Of a stretch of 64,000 nucleotides of DNA, positions 44,657 through 53,573 are shown one piece after another. The DNA comes from JAXMHB01 sp046346965. GTDB lineage: Bacteria > Pseudomonadota > Gammaproteobacteria > Xanthomonadales > SZUA-5. Both the position numbers and the translations under genes were made by a program. Numbering within the stretch: position 1 is the first letter of the stretch; each line of letters opens with the position of its first letter. The notes beneath the pieces are model-generated. The model saw only the letters and a program-made list of their open reading frames with translations, was not told the origin of the DNA and made no database searches. The stretch lies in assembly GCA_046346965.1 (NCBI GenBank), contig JAXMHB010000018.1, positions 20,755 to 84,754 on the forward strand, in the 5' to 3' direction.

Positions 44657-46076
44657 GTCACTGCTGTTCGGCTGCTGCGCGCTCTGGATCGCTGCCGGAC
44701 TGGCGGCCGCCGAGCCCGCGCATGCGCCCACCGCCGCGGAGTTCGCCGTGCACCTGCCGCTGCGCGTCAGCGGCGACAACGGCGTGGTCCAGCTGCAGCT
44801 GCCGCTGCTGGTCTACCAGCACGCGCGCACGCCGGATCTGGCCGATCTGCGCGTCTACAACGGCGCCGGGCAGGCGCTGCCCTATGCCTTGCACCGGCCC
44901 AGCTACCGCAGCCGGATCAGCACCGAGGAACGCCGCACCACGCTGTTCCCGGTGTTCGAGGACGCCGCGCCGGCGCTCGATCAGGCGCCTGAACTCAACT
45001 TGAGCGTGACCCGCGACGGCACCCTGAGCGTGCGCCACACTGGCGCCGAGCGCGCGGCGGCCGACACCCGGCTGGCGGCGCTGATCATCGATCTAGGCCC
45101 CAGCCGCAGCGACGAGATGCTGGAGAGCCTGAGTTTCGAGCTGCCCGAAGCCGGCAACTACCGCGCGCGTATCGCGGTGGAGCGCAGCGACGATCTGCAG
45201 CTGTGGGACGGCGCCGCCCACGGCAACATCGACTGGCTGCGCAGCAGCGATGCCAGCGGCACGCTGGTGCACGATCGCATCGACCTCGGCGAGGGCCAGG
45301 GACGCTACCTCAAGCTGCGCTGGATCGAAGGCGAGCCGCTGCAGTTTGCGGCCGTGCGCGCGCGCTGGCGCAGCGCCAGCGTGCCGGTCGATCCGATGCT
45401 GGAAGTACGTATCGAGGGGCATCCGGCGCGCGTTGCCGGCGACTATGCCTACACGCTGAGCCCGGCCATCGCCGCCACCCGTATCGGCCTTGATCTGGCC
45501 GAGCCAAACACGGTGATGCCGGTGCAGATCGGCTACTACCGGCCGGGGCCGCCGAAGGCCGATCCCTGGCTCGACAGCCGCGTCGAAACCACCTTCTACC
45601 GATTGCTGCACCAGGGCCGCGAGCGCGTCTCCGGCCGCATCCTGATCGCGCCGATGAGCGGCGCCGAATGGATCGTGCGCCCGCGCACGGCCGGCCAGCC
45701 GGCCCCAACCCTGGTACTCGGCTGGCAGCCGCAGACGCTGGTGTTCACCGCGCAAGGCAAGGATTTTGTGCTCGCCGTCGGCGCCGAGGCCGAGCAGGTG
45801 CGCCACTGGCTGGGCGGCCCCGCCGCGATGGGCCAGGTCGCGCCCGGCTACAGCCTGGACGAGCTGGCACAACTGGAACGCGCGCAGGTCGGCGAGCTGC
45901 AGCGCACCAGCGGGCCGGTCGAAGCACTTCCAGCGCCCAGCGCCGCACCGGACGACAGCGACGCCGAAGCGCGTAAGCGCCGCCTGCTGCTCTGGCTGAT
46001 CCTCGGCGTCGGCGTTCTGGTGCTCGCCTGGCTCAGCTGGCGGCTCTACACGCAGATGCAGGACGAGCGCGAGTAG
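44643..46076 (+). CDS. DUF3999 family membrane-anchored periplasmic protein
   Basis: 477 residues (start GTG, or the ATG one codon later). Signal peptide (LLFGCCALWIAAGLAAAEPA), a large beta-rich periplasmic part (YVRLPLLVYQHARTPDLADL-like region near residue 55, later DLGEGQGRYLKLRW) and a single C-terminal helix (LLLWLILGVGVLVLAWLSW) with a short cytoplasmic tail. Translationally coupled to the DUF2339 gene. Confidence 0.9.
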   Translation: MMKSESLLFGCCALWIAAGLAAAEPAHAPTAAEFAVHLPLRVSGDNGVVQLQLPLLVYQHARTPDLADLRVYNGAGQALPYALHRPSYRSRISTEERRTTLFPVFEDAAPALDQAPELNLSVTRDGTLSVRHTGAERAAADTRLAALIIDLGPSRSDEMLESLSFELPEAGNYRARIAVERSDDLQLWDGAAHGNIDWLRSSDASGTLVHDRIDLGEGQGRYLKLRWIEGEPLQFAAVRARWRSASVPVDPMLEVRIEGHPARVAGDYAYTLSPAIAATRIGLDLAEPNTVMPVQIGYYRPGPPKADPWLDSRVETTFYRLLHQGRERVSGRILIAPMSGAEWIVRPRTAGQPAPTLVLGWQPQTLVFTAQGKDFVLAVGAEAEQVRHWLGGPAAMGQVAPGYSLDELAQLERAQVGELQRTSGPVEALPAPSAAPDDSDAEARKRRLLLWLILGVGVLVLAWLSWRLYTQMQDERE

Positions 46077-46144
46077 CGCGGCTGGGTCGTACCTCGGTGC
46101 CGATGGCAGGGCGCCACTCGCGCCGCGAGGCCGCGCGGGCCCGC

Positions 46145-46696
46145 TCAATGGCGGGCGACGCGCTCCGCCAGTTCCACGGCTTGCGCGATCTTGTGCTGGA
46201 TGTCGGCAGGGTTGCCGATGTACGCGGTCACTGCCTCGCGGGCGCGCTGGGCGATGGCGCTGGCATCGGTCAGGCCCGCCTGGACCAGACTGGCAATATC
46301 TTCACGGTCGACATCGGCCCATCGGGCGATCTTGCTGACGGCGAGGTCCACCGGCGCCAACAGCCGGAGATCGATGTGCGGCACTCCCAACTCCACGGGT
46401 ACCGCGTCGCGCTGATAATGCTCGTGGACCAGCGCGAACATCGGATTGAAGTTGGTGTCGAAGTACACCGGCTCTCCGCCCTCGATCTCGACCGCCAGAT
46501 TGGCCGGCAACAAGACGCGCCCGGCAAACTCGGCGTCGAGGTCATGCGATACCCGCTTGCCGACATAGAAGTAGACCGCCATGCCGCCGGCCAGATAAAC
46601 ACGCAGCGTCTGCTTCAGATCGAGCCGTTCAGCCAGTGCCGCAAACAGTGCGCGCACGGCAGCGCCCAGCGGCGTGCCTGGCACCGGGATGCTCAT
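46145..46696 (-). CDS. DUF6036-type nucleotidyltransferase-like protein
   Basis: 183 residues with LRVYLAGGMAVYFYVGKRVS and HDLDAEF, the Gly-rich loop and metal Asp pair of nucleotidyltransferase-fold proteins (DUF6036, related to AbiEii-type toxins), then LRLLAPVDLAVSKIARW. Its start overlaps the stop of the small gene upstream (ATGA). Function is unproven; two-gene modules of this type are often toxin-antitoxin or tRNA-modifying pairs. Confidence 0.75.
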   Translation of the reverse strand: MSIPVPGTPLGAAVRALFAALAERLDLKQTLRVYLAGGMAVYFYVGKRVSHDLDAEFAGRVLLPANLAVEIEGGEPVYFDTNFNPMFALVHEHYQRDAVPVELGVPHIDLRLLAPVDLAVSKIARWADVDREDIASLVQAGLTDASAIAQRAREAVTAYIGNPADIQHKIAQAVELAERVARH

Positions 46697-46995
46697 GGCA
46701 CCAGCCTTTGCAGCAAGCGCGCCTTGAAGCGCGGCAGGTCCACGATCAGGCCGCTCTGCAGCAGCTCGGTCAGCGGCATGCGGGGACCGGACAGGCGCTC
46801 GGCCGCTGCGGCCAGGGCGCGGGCGGCATCGGGATGACGTTGCTGCAGCAGCGACGCGGCCAGCGCCAGCACCGGCGCGTCCTCGGCCATGCCTGGCGCT
46901 TCCCGCCGGGCGACGGCGACACAGCGCGACAACAGCGCCGCCTCGCGCTCGCGCGCGGGCGAGGGCAGGTCGCTGCTGGGCGTCGTTGTGCTCAC
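46693..46995 (-). CDS. Small helical protein paired with the nucleotidyltransferase
   Basis: 100 residues from a GTG 8 bases beyond the arsM stop. Mainly alpha-helical (REREAALLSRCVAVARRE, RHPDAARALAAAAERLSG), ending LPRFKARLLQRLVP. No known domain. Overlaps the next gene by 4 bases, so both are made together; it could be the antitoxin-like partner. Confidence 0.6.
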   Translation of the reverse strand: MSTTTPSSDLPSPAREREAALLSRCVAVARREAPGMAEDAPVLALAASLLQQRHPDAARALAAAAERLSGPRMPLTELLQSGLIVDLPRFKARLLQRLVP

Positions 46996-47003
46996 CGTCC
47001 CAC

Positions 47004-48047
47004 TCAGCAGCAGGCGCCTGCCGCCGCGGCCGCCGGCGCCGTTGCGGCGTCGGGTGCGCAGTCGAACAGGCCGTAGTGGGTGTGCTTGGCGCCGTCGATG
47101 CGGAAATGGGCGCCGTAGCGGGTGGCACCGAGCATGTCGGCGGTGTTGCCGCAGACCAGCATCGGCTTGCCGCGTACGAAGTGGTGGTGGTCGTCGAGGT
47201 CGAAGGCGTGCGGGTGGCCGGCGATGCTGCCGAGGTAGGTCGCCACCTGGCCGTAGTCCTCGCAGCGGTCTTCCAGGTCCAGCTTGAAGGCGCGGTGGGT
47301 CAGGCTGGAGAAGCGCGCAAAGCCGACGCGCTGCTCGATCGCCGGATCCAGCAGCTCGATCGGGCTGGACTTGACCCGGCGCACGTCGTGGCAGCCCACC
47401 CGGGCCATCAGGCGGCGGAAATCCTCCACGTACAGCGCGCCGCCCAGACACTCGCCCAGCAGCACCGGATCCTGGCGCAGCGCCTCGGGCAGGCGGCGGT
47501 CGGCGTAGACGTCCGAGAAGTACAGCTCGCCGCCGGGCTTCAGCACGCGGAAGATCTCGGCGAGCAGGCGCGGCTTGTCGGGCGACAGATTCACCACGCA
47601 ATTGCTGACCACCACATCGACGCTGCCATCGGCGATGCCAAGCCCGCGCAGATCCTCGATCTGGCCTTCCAGGAACTCGACGTTGGACGCCGCGTAGCCA
47701 TAGCGCTCGGCGTGCCAGTCGCGATGGCGGCGCGCCACCTCCAGCTGTTCCGGCGTCATGTCGACGCCGATCACCCGGCCCTGCGCACCAACCAGGCGCG
47801 ACAGCACATAGCAGTCGCGCCCGGAACCGCAGCCCAGATCGAGCACGGTGGCGCCCTCCAGCGCTGGCGGCAGCGGCGAACCGCAGCCGTAGTAGCGGGC
47901 GCGCACTTCCTCGTGCACTTCGGCGATCAGCGGCCGCAGATAGGCGGGAACGCTCTCGATGGTGCAGCAGGCCGAAGTCTTCAGATCGGCCGAGGATTGC
48001 AGCACCTCGCCGTAGTAGTGACGCACATCCGCCAGGGTCTGGTTCAT
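47004..48047 (-). CDS. arsM: Arsenite S-adenosylmethyltransferase ArsM
   Basis: 347 residues. SAM-binding motif VLDLGCGSGRDCYVLS, the catalytic Cys sites in KTSACCT, VVSNCVVNLS and GECLGGAL (the ArsM cysteines that bind As(III)), FSDVYADRR, and a C-terminal GACC. It methylates arsenite in the cytoplasm to volatile or exported species. No arsR, arsC or arsB is adjacent. It is first in an unusual unit followed, after 8 bases, by the small gene and the DUF6036 gene. Confidence 0.93.
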   Translation of the reverse strand: MNQTLADVRHYYGEVLQSSADLKTSACCTIESVPAYLRPLIAEVHEEVRARYYGCGSPLPPALEGATVLDLGCGSGRDCYVLSRLVGAQGRVIGVDMTPEQLEVARRHRDWHAERYGYAASNVEFLEGQIEDLRGLGIADGSVDVVVSNCVVNLSPDKPRLLAEIFRVLKPGGELYFSDVYADRRLPEALRQDPVLLGECLGGALYVEDFRRLMARVGCHDVRRVKSSPIELLDPAIEQRVGFARFSSLTHRAFKLDLEDRCEDYGQVATYLGSIAGHPHAFDLDDHHHFVRGKPMLVCGNTADMLGATRYGAHFRIDGAKHTHYGLFDCAPDAATAPAAAAAGACC

Positions 48048-48122
48048 TGGGAGCGTTCCATCGGCACGGTGGAATACAGACCCCTATGATGGCCACAATC
48101 TGACAGCCACGGCAGCACCCGC

Positions 48123-48881
48123 ATGAGCAACCCGAGCGACGCGCGCATCGCGCTGGCCTGCATGGATCTGACCTCGCTTGGCGAGGACGACAGTGCCGCC
48201 GACATCGCCCAGCTGGCGCGGCGTGCACGCACGCCCTACGGCACGCCGGCAGCGCTGTGCGTGTATCCGGAGCTGATTCTGGCGGCGCGCATGAGCCTGA
48301 TGCGCGAGGGCATCGCCCAGGTGCGCGTGGCGACGGTGATCAACTTCCCCGAGGGCAGCGCCGATGCCGAGCGCGCGCTGCGCGAGACGCGGCGCGCGCT
48401 GGCAGTGGGCGCCGACGAGATCGACCTCGTTTTCCCTTACGCCGTCTGGCTGGCCGGCGAGCATGCCGCGGCGCTGGCGCCGGTGCGCGCGGTGGCGGCG
48501 CGCTGTCGCGGCCACGCCATGCTCAAGGTGATTCTGGAGACCGCGGCCTTCAGCGACCCCGCCACGCTGCGCGCGGCGGCCGATGCGGTGATCACCGCCG
48601 GTGCCGCCATGCTGAAGACCAGCACCGGCAAGCATCCGGCCGGCGGCGCCAGCCCGGCGGCGGCGCAGGTGCTGCTCGATGCCATCGCCGCCAGCCCGCG
48701 CAGCGTGGGTCTGAAGGTCTCGGGCGGCGTGCGCACGCTGGACGACGCCAGCGCCTATCTGGCGCTCGCCGCCGCGTACTACGGTCGCGAGCGCGTGGTA
48801 CCGGCGCGCTTCCGGATCGGCGCCAGCGCCCTGCTCGACGCGCTGCTGCCGCTGCTGGCGCAGGAGCCGCTGGAGGACTAG
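48123..48881 (+). CDS. deoC: Deoxyribose-phosphate aldolase DeoC
   Basis: 252 residues. LACMDLTSLGEDD, ALCVYPELI, TVINFPEGSADAE, DEIDLVFPYA, the Schiff-base Lys in MLKTSTGKHPAGG and LKVSGGVRTLDDA. It cleaves 2-deoxyribose 5-phosphate to glyceraldehyde 3-phosphate and acetaldehyde in deoxynucleoside breakdown. No other deo genes are near. Divergent from arsM with 75 bases between starts. Confidence 0.95.
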   Translation: MSNPSDARIALACMDLTSLGEDDSAADIAQLARRARTPYGTPAALCVYPELILAARMSLMREGIAQVRVATVINFPEGSADAERALRETRRALAVGADEIDLVFPYAVWLAGEHAAALAPVRAVAARCRGHAMLKVILETAAFSDPATLRAAADAVITAGAAMLKTSTGKHPAGGASPAAAQVLLDAIAASPRSVGLKVSGGVRTLDDASAYLALAAAYYGRERVVPARFRIGASALLDALLPLLAQEPLED

Positions 48882-48903
48882 AGCGGGAGGCAGGGACAAG
48901 CAG

Positions 48904-49118
48904 AAGGCGGGGCAGGGGGCGGGGGGCAGGGGACCAGCTATGCGGCGATTGCGTGGCAGTGTCGGCGGCGGCAGAAGCGGGGCAAGCAGCGACGGGCCAG
49001 CACCGCAGCGCCGCTTCTGCGTGCCCTCGTGCCCTCGTGCCCCCGCTTTCCCTACCCCGCGACGCTGCCGGCAATCGCGGCACGGCTGGTCCCCTGCCCC
49101 CGGCCCCCCGCCCCGCTC
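48904..49118. mobile_element. Intergenic inverted-repeat element E3 (MITE-like)
   Basis: Left arm from 48904 (GGCGGGGCAGGGGGCGGGG, then GGGGACCAGCTATG and GCGGCGATTG) and right arm 49072-49118 (CAATCGCGGC, then CTGGTCCCCTGCCCCC) are imperfect inverted repeats of about 47 bases. Extra C-rich units with TCTCGAGCCTTCGCCCC continue to about 49185. It lies between two convergent genes. Confidence 0.65.
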
Positions 49119-49191
49119 TCGAGCCTTCGCCCCCTGCCCCCCCGCCCCGCTCTCGAGCCTTCGCCCCCCGCCCCGCTCCTGCTCTTGCGCC

Positions 49192-49716
49192 CTACAAATA
49201 CTGATCCTTCAGCTTGCGGTAGTTCTCCGCCGAGTAGTACAGCGATTCGATCTCGGTGTCGGTGAGTTTGCGTACGAAGCGCGCCGGATTGCCTACCCAC
49301 AGCGAGCCCGGCTCCACCACCTTGCCGGGTGACACCACCGCGCCGGCGCCGATCAGCGAGTGCTTGCCGATCACCGCCTTGTCCAGCACCACGGCGCCCA
49401 TGCCGATCAGACAGGCGTCGCCGATCGTGCAGGCGTGCAGGATCACGCCATGTCCCACGGTGACGTCGTCGCCGATCACCAGCGGCGAGCCGCCGGGCGT
49501 GTAGCGGCCGTCGTGGGTGACGTGCAGCACCGAGTTGTCCTGGATATTGGTACGCGCGCCGATGCGGATGTGATTGACGTCGCCGCGCACCACCGCCAAC
49601 GGCCAGACCGAGGCATCGTCGCCGATCTCGACCTTGCCGATCACTTGCGCCGATTCATCGATGTACACGCGCGCGCCGAGCGTGGGCAGTTGCTGCAGAA
49701 AGGGTCGGACGGCCAT
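49192..49716 (-). CDS. Gamma-class carbonic anhydrase family protein (YrdA-like)
   Basis: 174 residues, a left-handed beta-helix of hexapeptide repeats. GARVYIDESAQVIGKVEIGD, WPLAVVRGDVNHIRIG, NIQDNSVLHVTHDG, and zinc-ligand His residues in VTHDG and VGHGVILHACTIGD are present. Proteins of this group may hydrate CO2 or have other metal-dependent roles. Single gene, convergent with deoC across element E3. Confidence 0.92.
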   Translation of the reverse strand: MAVRPFLQQLPTLGARVYIDESAQVIGKVEIGDDASVWPLAVVRGDVNHIRIGARTNIQDNSVLHVTHDGRYTPGGSPLVIGDDVTVGHGVILHACTIGDACLIGMGAVVLDKAVIGKHSLIGAGAVVSPGKVVEPGSLWVGNPARFVRKLTDTEIESLYYSAENYRKLKDQYL

Positions 49717-49790
49717 GCGGGCTCCGGGGCAGGGGCAGGCCCGCTAAAATGGCGGCAATGCTGCCCAGGGACAAGCGGCAAACGTGCACG

Positions 49791-51179
49791 TCAATGCTGG
49801 AGGCCGGCGCCACGTGCCTCCACGGGCGGCAGGATGGCATCGCGGATCGCCGACCAATCGGCCTCGCGGCGACCGGCATAGCTGCGCTTGGCGTCCAGCG
49901 CGAGGCCGAGTTGCGCATACCAGGCATCCATGGACGGAAAGGCGGTGGCGGCGGCGGCCGCCTGCGCTGCCGGTGCGAACACATTGTGCCCGGTCAGCTG
50001 ATCGAGCCGCGCGGCGAACTCGTCGGCGGTCCAGCGACGATGGGAGGGCAGACAACAGGCCGCATAGTCGCGCAGAGCCTGATCCAGGGTCTGGCGTCCC
50101 TGCGTGAGTCGGCGCAACTCCACATCGGTCTGCAACCAGTACGCGGCACCCGCCCAATACACGCGCATGTAGGCGTGGTGCCGGCGCATGTCGCTGGCCA
50201 GGTCAGCCAGCGTCAGCCCGCTGGCAGTATCCCGACGCCCGCGCTCGAAGCCGGCGAGGAGATTGGCCCATGCCTGATCGGAGCTGATGTCGCCAGCGCG
50301 GGCGCGCAACAGATTCTGGTAGTACGACGCCAGCCCTTCTGCCATCCAGCGGTCTGCCCCCAGATAGGGATGCAGCAGGTGGCTGAACTCATGTGCCGCC
50401 GTCCAGTCGTCGACGAAACTCTGCATGGACTGCCGCGGATGCACGAAGAAGTGCACACCACCCATGCCCGCACGGGTGTTCTGGCCCCACGGTACCGGGC
50501 CGCCGTCGCCTGGAAGAGGCACCACCAGCACCTGAACGCGCGGCACCGGCAGGCCACCCAGCGACCGCAGCAGTCCCGCCGAATGGGCGATCCAGTCGTG
50601 CATGCGCGTCTGCTCTTCGTCCGGCAGTCCGCCGAGCACGCCCAGCTCGATCTCGCCGGAGCCCGCGCGCAGCCGCTGCAGACGCAGCGTGCCGATGGCG
50701 ATCAGACCCGGCCAATCGCGCGGGGTGTCACCCAGGTGGTAATGCCCATCGGCGTTGCGCGGCCACGGCAGCGAGGCGGACCAGCCGGACGGCAAGTCCA
50801 GCTGCAGATCGATGCCAGCAGCGCGATCAGCCGGCCACCACAGCAGGGCCTCGGGCCACACCAGCACATCGGGTCCGACCATCAGGCCAACGCCGCGCCG
50901 ACCGCTCCGTGCCAATCGCATCAGATCGACTCGAAGACTTCCGCAATGGCCGGCCCCGCGCCAATGCAGCGTCCGACCGTCATCGCGTTGCTCCCACCGG
51001 GCAGCGTCGACCTCGACGTAGGCGCCAGCGGGTGTCGACGAGGACAGGCGCAGTGCGGTCCCGGCAGGCGCGCAGACACGCAGCGTCATTCGAGCAGCCT
51101 CATCGATCGAGGCGCGGTACGACCACTCTGCGGCGTGCGCAGAGCTCCACAGCAGCAGGCACAACCAGGTCAAGCGCAT
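49791..51179 (-). CDS. Exported gluzincin-type metallopeptidase-like protein
   Basis: 462 residues from MRLTWLCLLLWSSAHA, a signal peptide. The N-terminal half is beta-rich. Near residue 264 is WTAAHEFSHLLHPYLG, an HExxH zinc motif, followed by WMAEGLASYYQNLLRAR supplying the third ligand Glu, as in M1-like gluzincins. An aminopeptidase-N-like catalytic half without the usual GAMEN motif. Probably periplasmic or secreted; substrate unknown. Confidence 0.8.
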   Translation of the reverse strand: MRLTWLCLLLWSSAHAAEWSYRASIDEAARMTLRVCAPAGTALRLSSSTPAGAYVEVDAARWEQRDDGRTLHWRGAGHCGSLRVDLMRLARSGRRGVGLMVGPDVLVWPEALLWWPADRAAGIDLQLDLPSGWSASLPWPRNADGHYHLGDTPRDWPGLIAIGTLRLQRLRAGSGEIELGVLGGLPDEEQTRMHDWIAHSAGLLRSLGGLPVPRVQVLVVPLPGDGGPVPWGQNTRAGMGGVHFFVHPRQSMQSFVDDWTAAHEFSHLLHPYLGADRWMAEGLASYYQNLLRARAGDISSDQAWANLLAGFERGRRDTASGLTLADLASDMRRHHAYMRVYWAGAAYWLQTDVELRRLTQGRQTLDQALRDYAACCLPSHRRWTADEFAARLDQLTGHNVFAPAAQAAAAATAFPSMDAWYAQLGLALDAKRSYAGRREADWSAIRDAILPPVEARGAGLQH

Positions 51180-51310
51180 AGGAGTTGGGAGCAATGCAGT
51201 CGCTGAGATCATGCAAGCCGCGGGTGCGGTCGCGGTAGTTGCACCTGACTGAAGTCACCACTTGCGGGGCGCGCCGGCCGTCTTCGGCGGCTGCTTGTTA
51301 CACTCGGCCG

Positions 51311-52465
51311 ATGACGAACTCGAGCCCCCAGCCTGCGGCGCCCTGGCATCCGCACTGGCTGTCGCCGCTGAATCTGGCGGCCTACATCACCTGGCTGGCG
51401 GTGCTGCTGCAGTCGGTGCCCTTTGCCGAGCTGGCGCAGCCGCGCATTGCGCTCGGCGGCGCGATGCTGGTGCTGATGCTGCTCAGCTATCTGGGCATCG
51501 CCGGTGCCGGGGCGCGTTCGCCGCAGGCGCTGGCGCGCGCGCGGCTGCTGGTGGTGGTGCAGGCGCTGGGGGCGCTGGCAGCCTGCTGGCAGTTGCGCAG
51601 TGGTGGACCGATGATCCTGCTGATCATCGTCGCCGGGCAGGCGGTGGCGCTGTGGCCGTTGCGCATGGCGGTGGCCGGACTGGCGCTGGCCAATCTGATC
51701 ATGGCGTGGATGTGGTCGCTCAGCCTGCCGATGAGCGACTGGCTGCTCGCACTGCTGCCGATGATCGGCTTCCAGGCTTTTGCCGGACTCACTGTGCATT
51801 ACGCCACCACCGCCGAAGCGGCGCGGCTGGCGCAGGCGCACACGCACGCCGAACTGCTGGCGACCCAGCAGTTGCTGGAAGACAGCGCGCGCAGCGGCGA
51901 GCGGCTGCGGCTGTCGCGGGAATTGCACGATGTGGCCGGCCACAAGCTGACCGCGCTGATCCTCAACCTGCGCTTGTTGCGGCGCGATCCGGCGCTGGCC
52001 GGGCGCGAGGAGGCGCGGGTGGCCGAGGCGCTGGCGGAGGAACTGCTGGCCGATATCCGTGGCGTCGTCAGCGCGTTGCGTCGCCACGACGGCATCGATC
52101 TGGCGGCGGCGATCCACACGCTCACGGCGCAGATCCCGGGCACCGCGTTCGCCGTTTCGATCGACCCGGCGCTGCGCCTGCCGGATGTGGCATCGGCCGA
52201 AATCCTGCTGCGCTGCACCCAGGAGGGCATCACCAACGCGCTGCGCCACGCCCGCGCCGGGCGCATCGAGATCGATTGCGCGCAGGTGGATGGGCAGCTG
52301 CGCCTGCAGGTCCGCAACGACGGCAGCGCGCCGCGCACGCTGCGCGCCGGCAACGGCCTCACCGGTATGCGCGAGCGGCTGGCGGCGGTGGGCGGTCGGC
52401 TGGAACTGCGAGCGCGCCCGGACGGCGGCGCCGAACTGATCGCCAGCCTGCCGGTGAGCGCATGA
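51311..52465 (+). CDS. NarL-type sensor histidine kinase (HisKA_3)
   Basis: 384 residues. Five or six membrane helices (about 20-170), a short coil, then the HisKA_3 dimerisation domain with LSRELHDVAGHKLTAL (phosphorylated His about 205), and an HATPase domain with CTQEGITNALRHA and NGLTGMRERLAAVGG. No large periplasmic sensor, so it probably senses a membrane or intramembrane signal (DesK-like plan). Stop overlaps the response regulator start (ATGA). Confidence 0.93.
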   Translation: MTNSSPQPAAPWHPHWLSPLNLAAYITWLAVLLQSVPFAELAQPRIALGGAMLVLMLLSYLGIAGAGARSPQALARARLLVVVQALGALAACWQLRSGGPMILLIIVAGQAVALWPLRMAVAGLALANLIMAWMWSLSLPMSDWLLALLPMIGFQAFAGLTVHYATTAEAARLAQAHTHAELLATQQLLEDSARSGERLRLSRELHDVAGHKLTALILNLRLLRRDPALAGREEARVAEALAEELLADIRGVVSALRRHDGIDLAAAIHTLTAQIPGTAFAVSIDPALRLPDVASAEILLRCTQEGITNALRHARAGRIEIDCAQVDGQLRLQVRNDGSAPRTLRAGNGLTGMRERLAAVGGRLELRARPDGGAELIASLPVSA

Positions 52466-53091
52466 CCAGCATCCGCATCGCCTTGATCGATGACCAGGCC
52501 CTGGTGCTGAAGGGCCTGAGCGCGTTGCTGCATGGCTATCAGGGCATCGAGGTGGCGCTGGAAGCGCAGGATGGCCTGCAGGCGCTGGCCGGGCTGGCGC
52601 AGCGACCGGTGGACGTGGTGGTCAGCGATATCCGCATGCCCGGCATGGACGGCATCGCGCTGGTGCGCGCGCTGCGCGAGGCCGGCAACGCGGTGCCGGT
52701 GATCCTGCTGACCACTTTCGATGACAGCGCGCTGATGCTGGCGGCGGTCGAAGCCGGTGCCCAGGGCTTTTTGCTCAAGGACGCCTCGCCAGAGGACCTC
52801 AGTGCGGCGATTCAGCGCGTGGCCGCCGGCGCCACCTTGCTGCAGCCGGTCAGTCTCGGCCCGGTGCGTGCCCTGCGGCCGGCGCAACCCGGCCCCAAGC
52901 TCAGCCTGACCGAACGCGAGGTCAGCATCCTGCGCTTGGTGGCCGGCGGCTATTCGAACAAGGAAATCGGGCGCACGCTGCATCTGTCCGAGGGCACCGT
53001 GAAGAACTATGTGTCCGACATCCTGCTTAAGCTCGACAGCCGCGACCGCACGCACGCCGTGCTGAAGGCGATTACTCAGCGACTGCTGTAG
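52462..53091 (+). CDS. LuxR/NarL-type response regulator
   Basis: 209 residues: receiver domain with IDDQALV, phosphoacceptor Asp in VVSDIRMPGMDG, Thr in LLTTFDD and Lys in LLKDASPEDL, and a C-terminal LuxR helix-turn-helix (LTEREVSILRLVAGGYSNKE, then LHLSEGTVKNYVSDIL). Cognate partner of the upstream kinase by translational coupling. Targets unknown. Confidence 0.95.
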   Translation: MTSIRIALIDDQALVLKGLSALLHGYQGIEVALEAQDGLQALAGLAQRPVDVVVSDIRMPGMDGIALVRALREAGNAVPVILLTTFDDSALMLAAVEAGAQGFLLKDASPEDLSAAIQRVAAGATLLQPVSLGPVRALRPAQPGPKLSLTEREVSILRLVAGGYSNKEIGRTLHLSEGTVKNYVSDILLKLDSRDRTHAVLKAITQRLL

Positions 53092-53100
53092 CGGTAGAGA

Positions 53101-53530
53101 GCAAGAGCGGGGCGGGGGGCAGGGGGCGGGGGACGAGCACCGCGGCGCGTGCGCGGCACTGTGGTGTGGCGGGCCCCTGCGGGGCGTTTGCTGAATGAGT
53201 CAGCGCGCCGAAGGCGGGGACATGGACGCTTGCCAAACACACGTGCGGAGGGGCAAGAGCGGGGCGGGGGGCAGTGGGCGGGGGACGAGCATTGCGGCGC
53301 TTGCGCGGCATTGTGGTGTGGCGGGCCCCTGCGGGGCGTTTGCTGAATGAGTCAGAGCGCCGAAGGCTAGACAGAGACTCGGGCCGAGAATGCGTGCGGA
53401 GGGCAAACGCGGGGCAGGGGTCGTCGAACGAGCACTGCAGCGCTGGCCCGTTCTGCAAACTGGCGACAGCGCCAAGGAACCGCCGCATGGCTGGTCCCCC
53501 GCCCCCTGACCCTTGCCCCGCTTCTCCTGC
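53101..53530. mobile_element. Intergenic inverted-repeat element E4 with internal duplication
   Basis: Left end GCAAGAGCGGGGCGGGGGGC occurs twice (53101 and 53253), each followed by GGGGGACGAGCA and by TGTGGTGTGGCGGGCCCCTG. The right arm is 53482-53524 (GCCGCATGGCTGGTCCCCCG). So the left 150 bases are duplicated. The motif GACATGGACGCTTGCCAAA is shared with E2. It lies between convergent genes. Confidence 0.7.
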
Positions 53531-53573
53531 CTCCCGCCCCGCTTCTGCTCGCGCATTGCAAGCTTCGCCAGGC

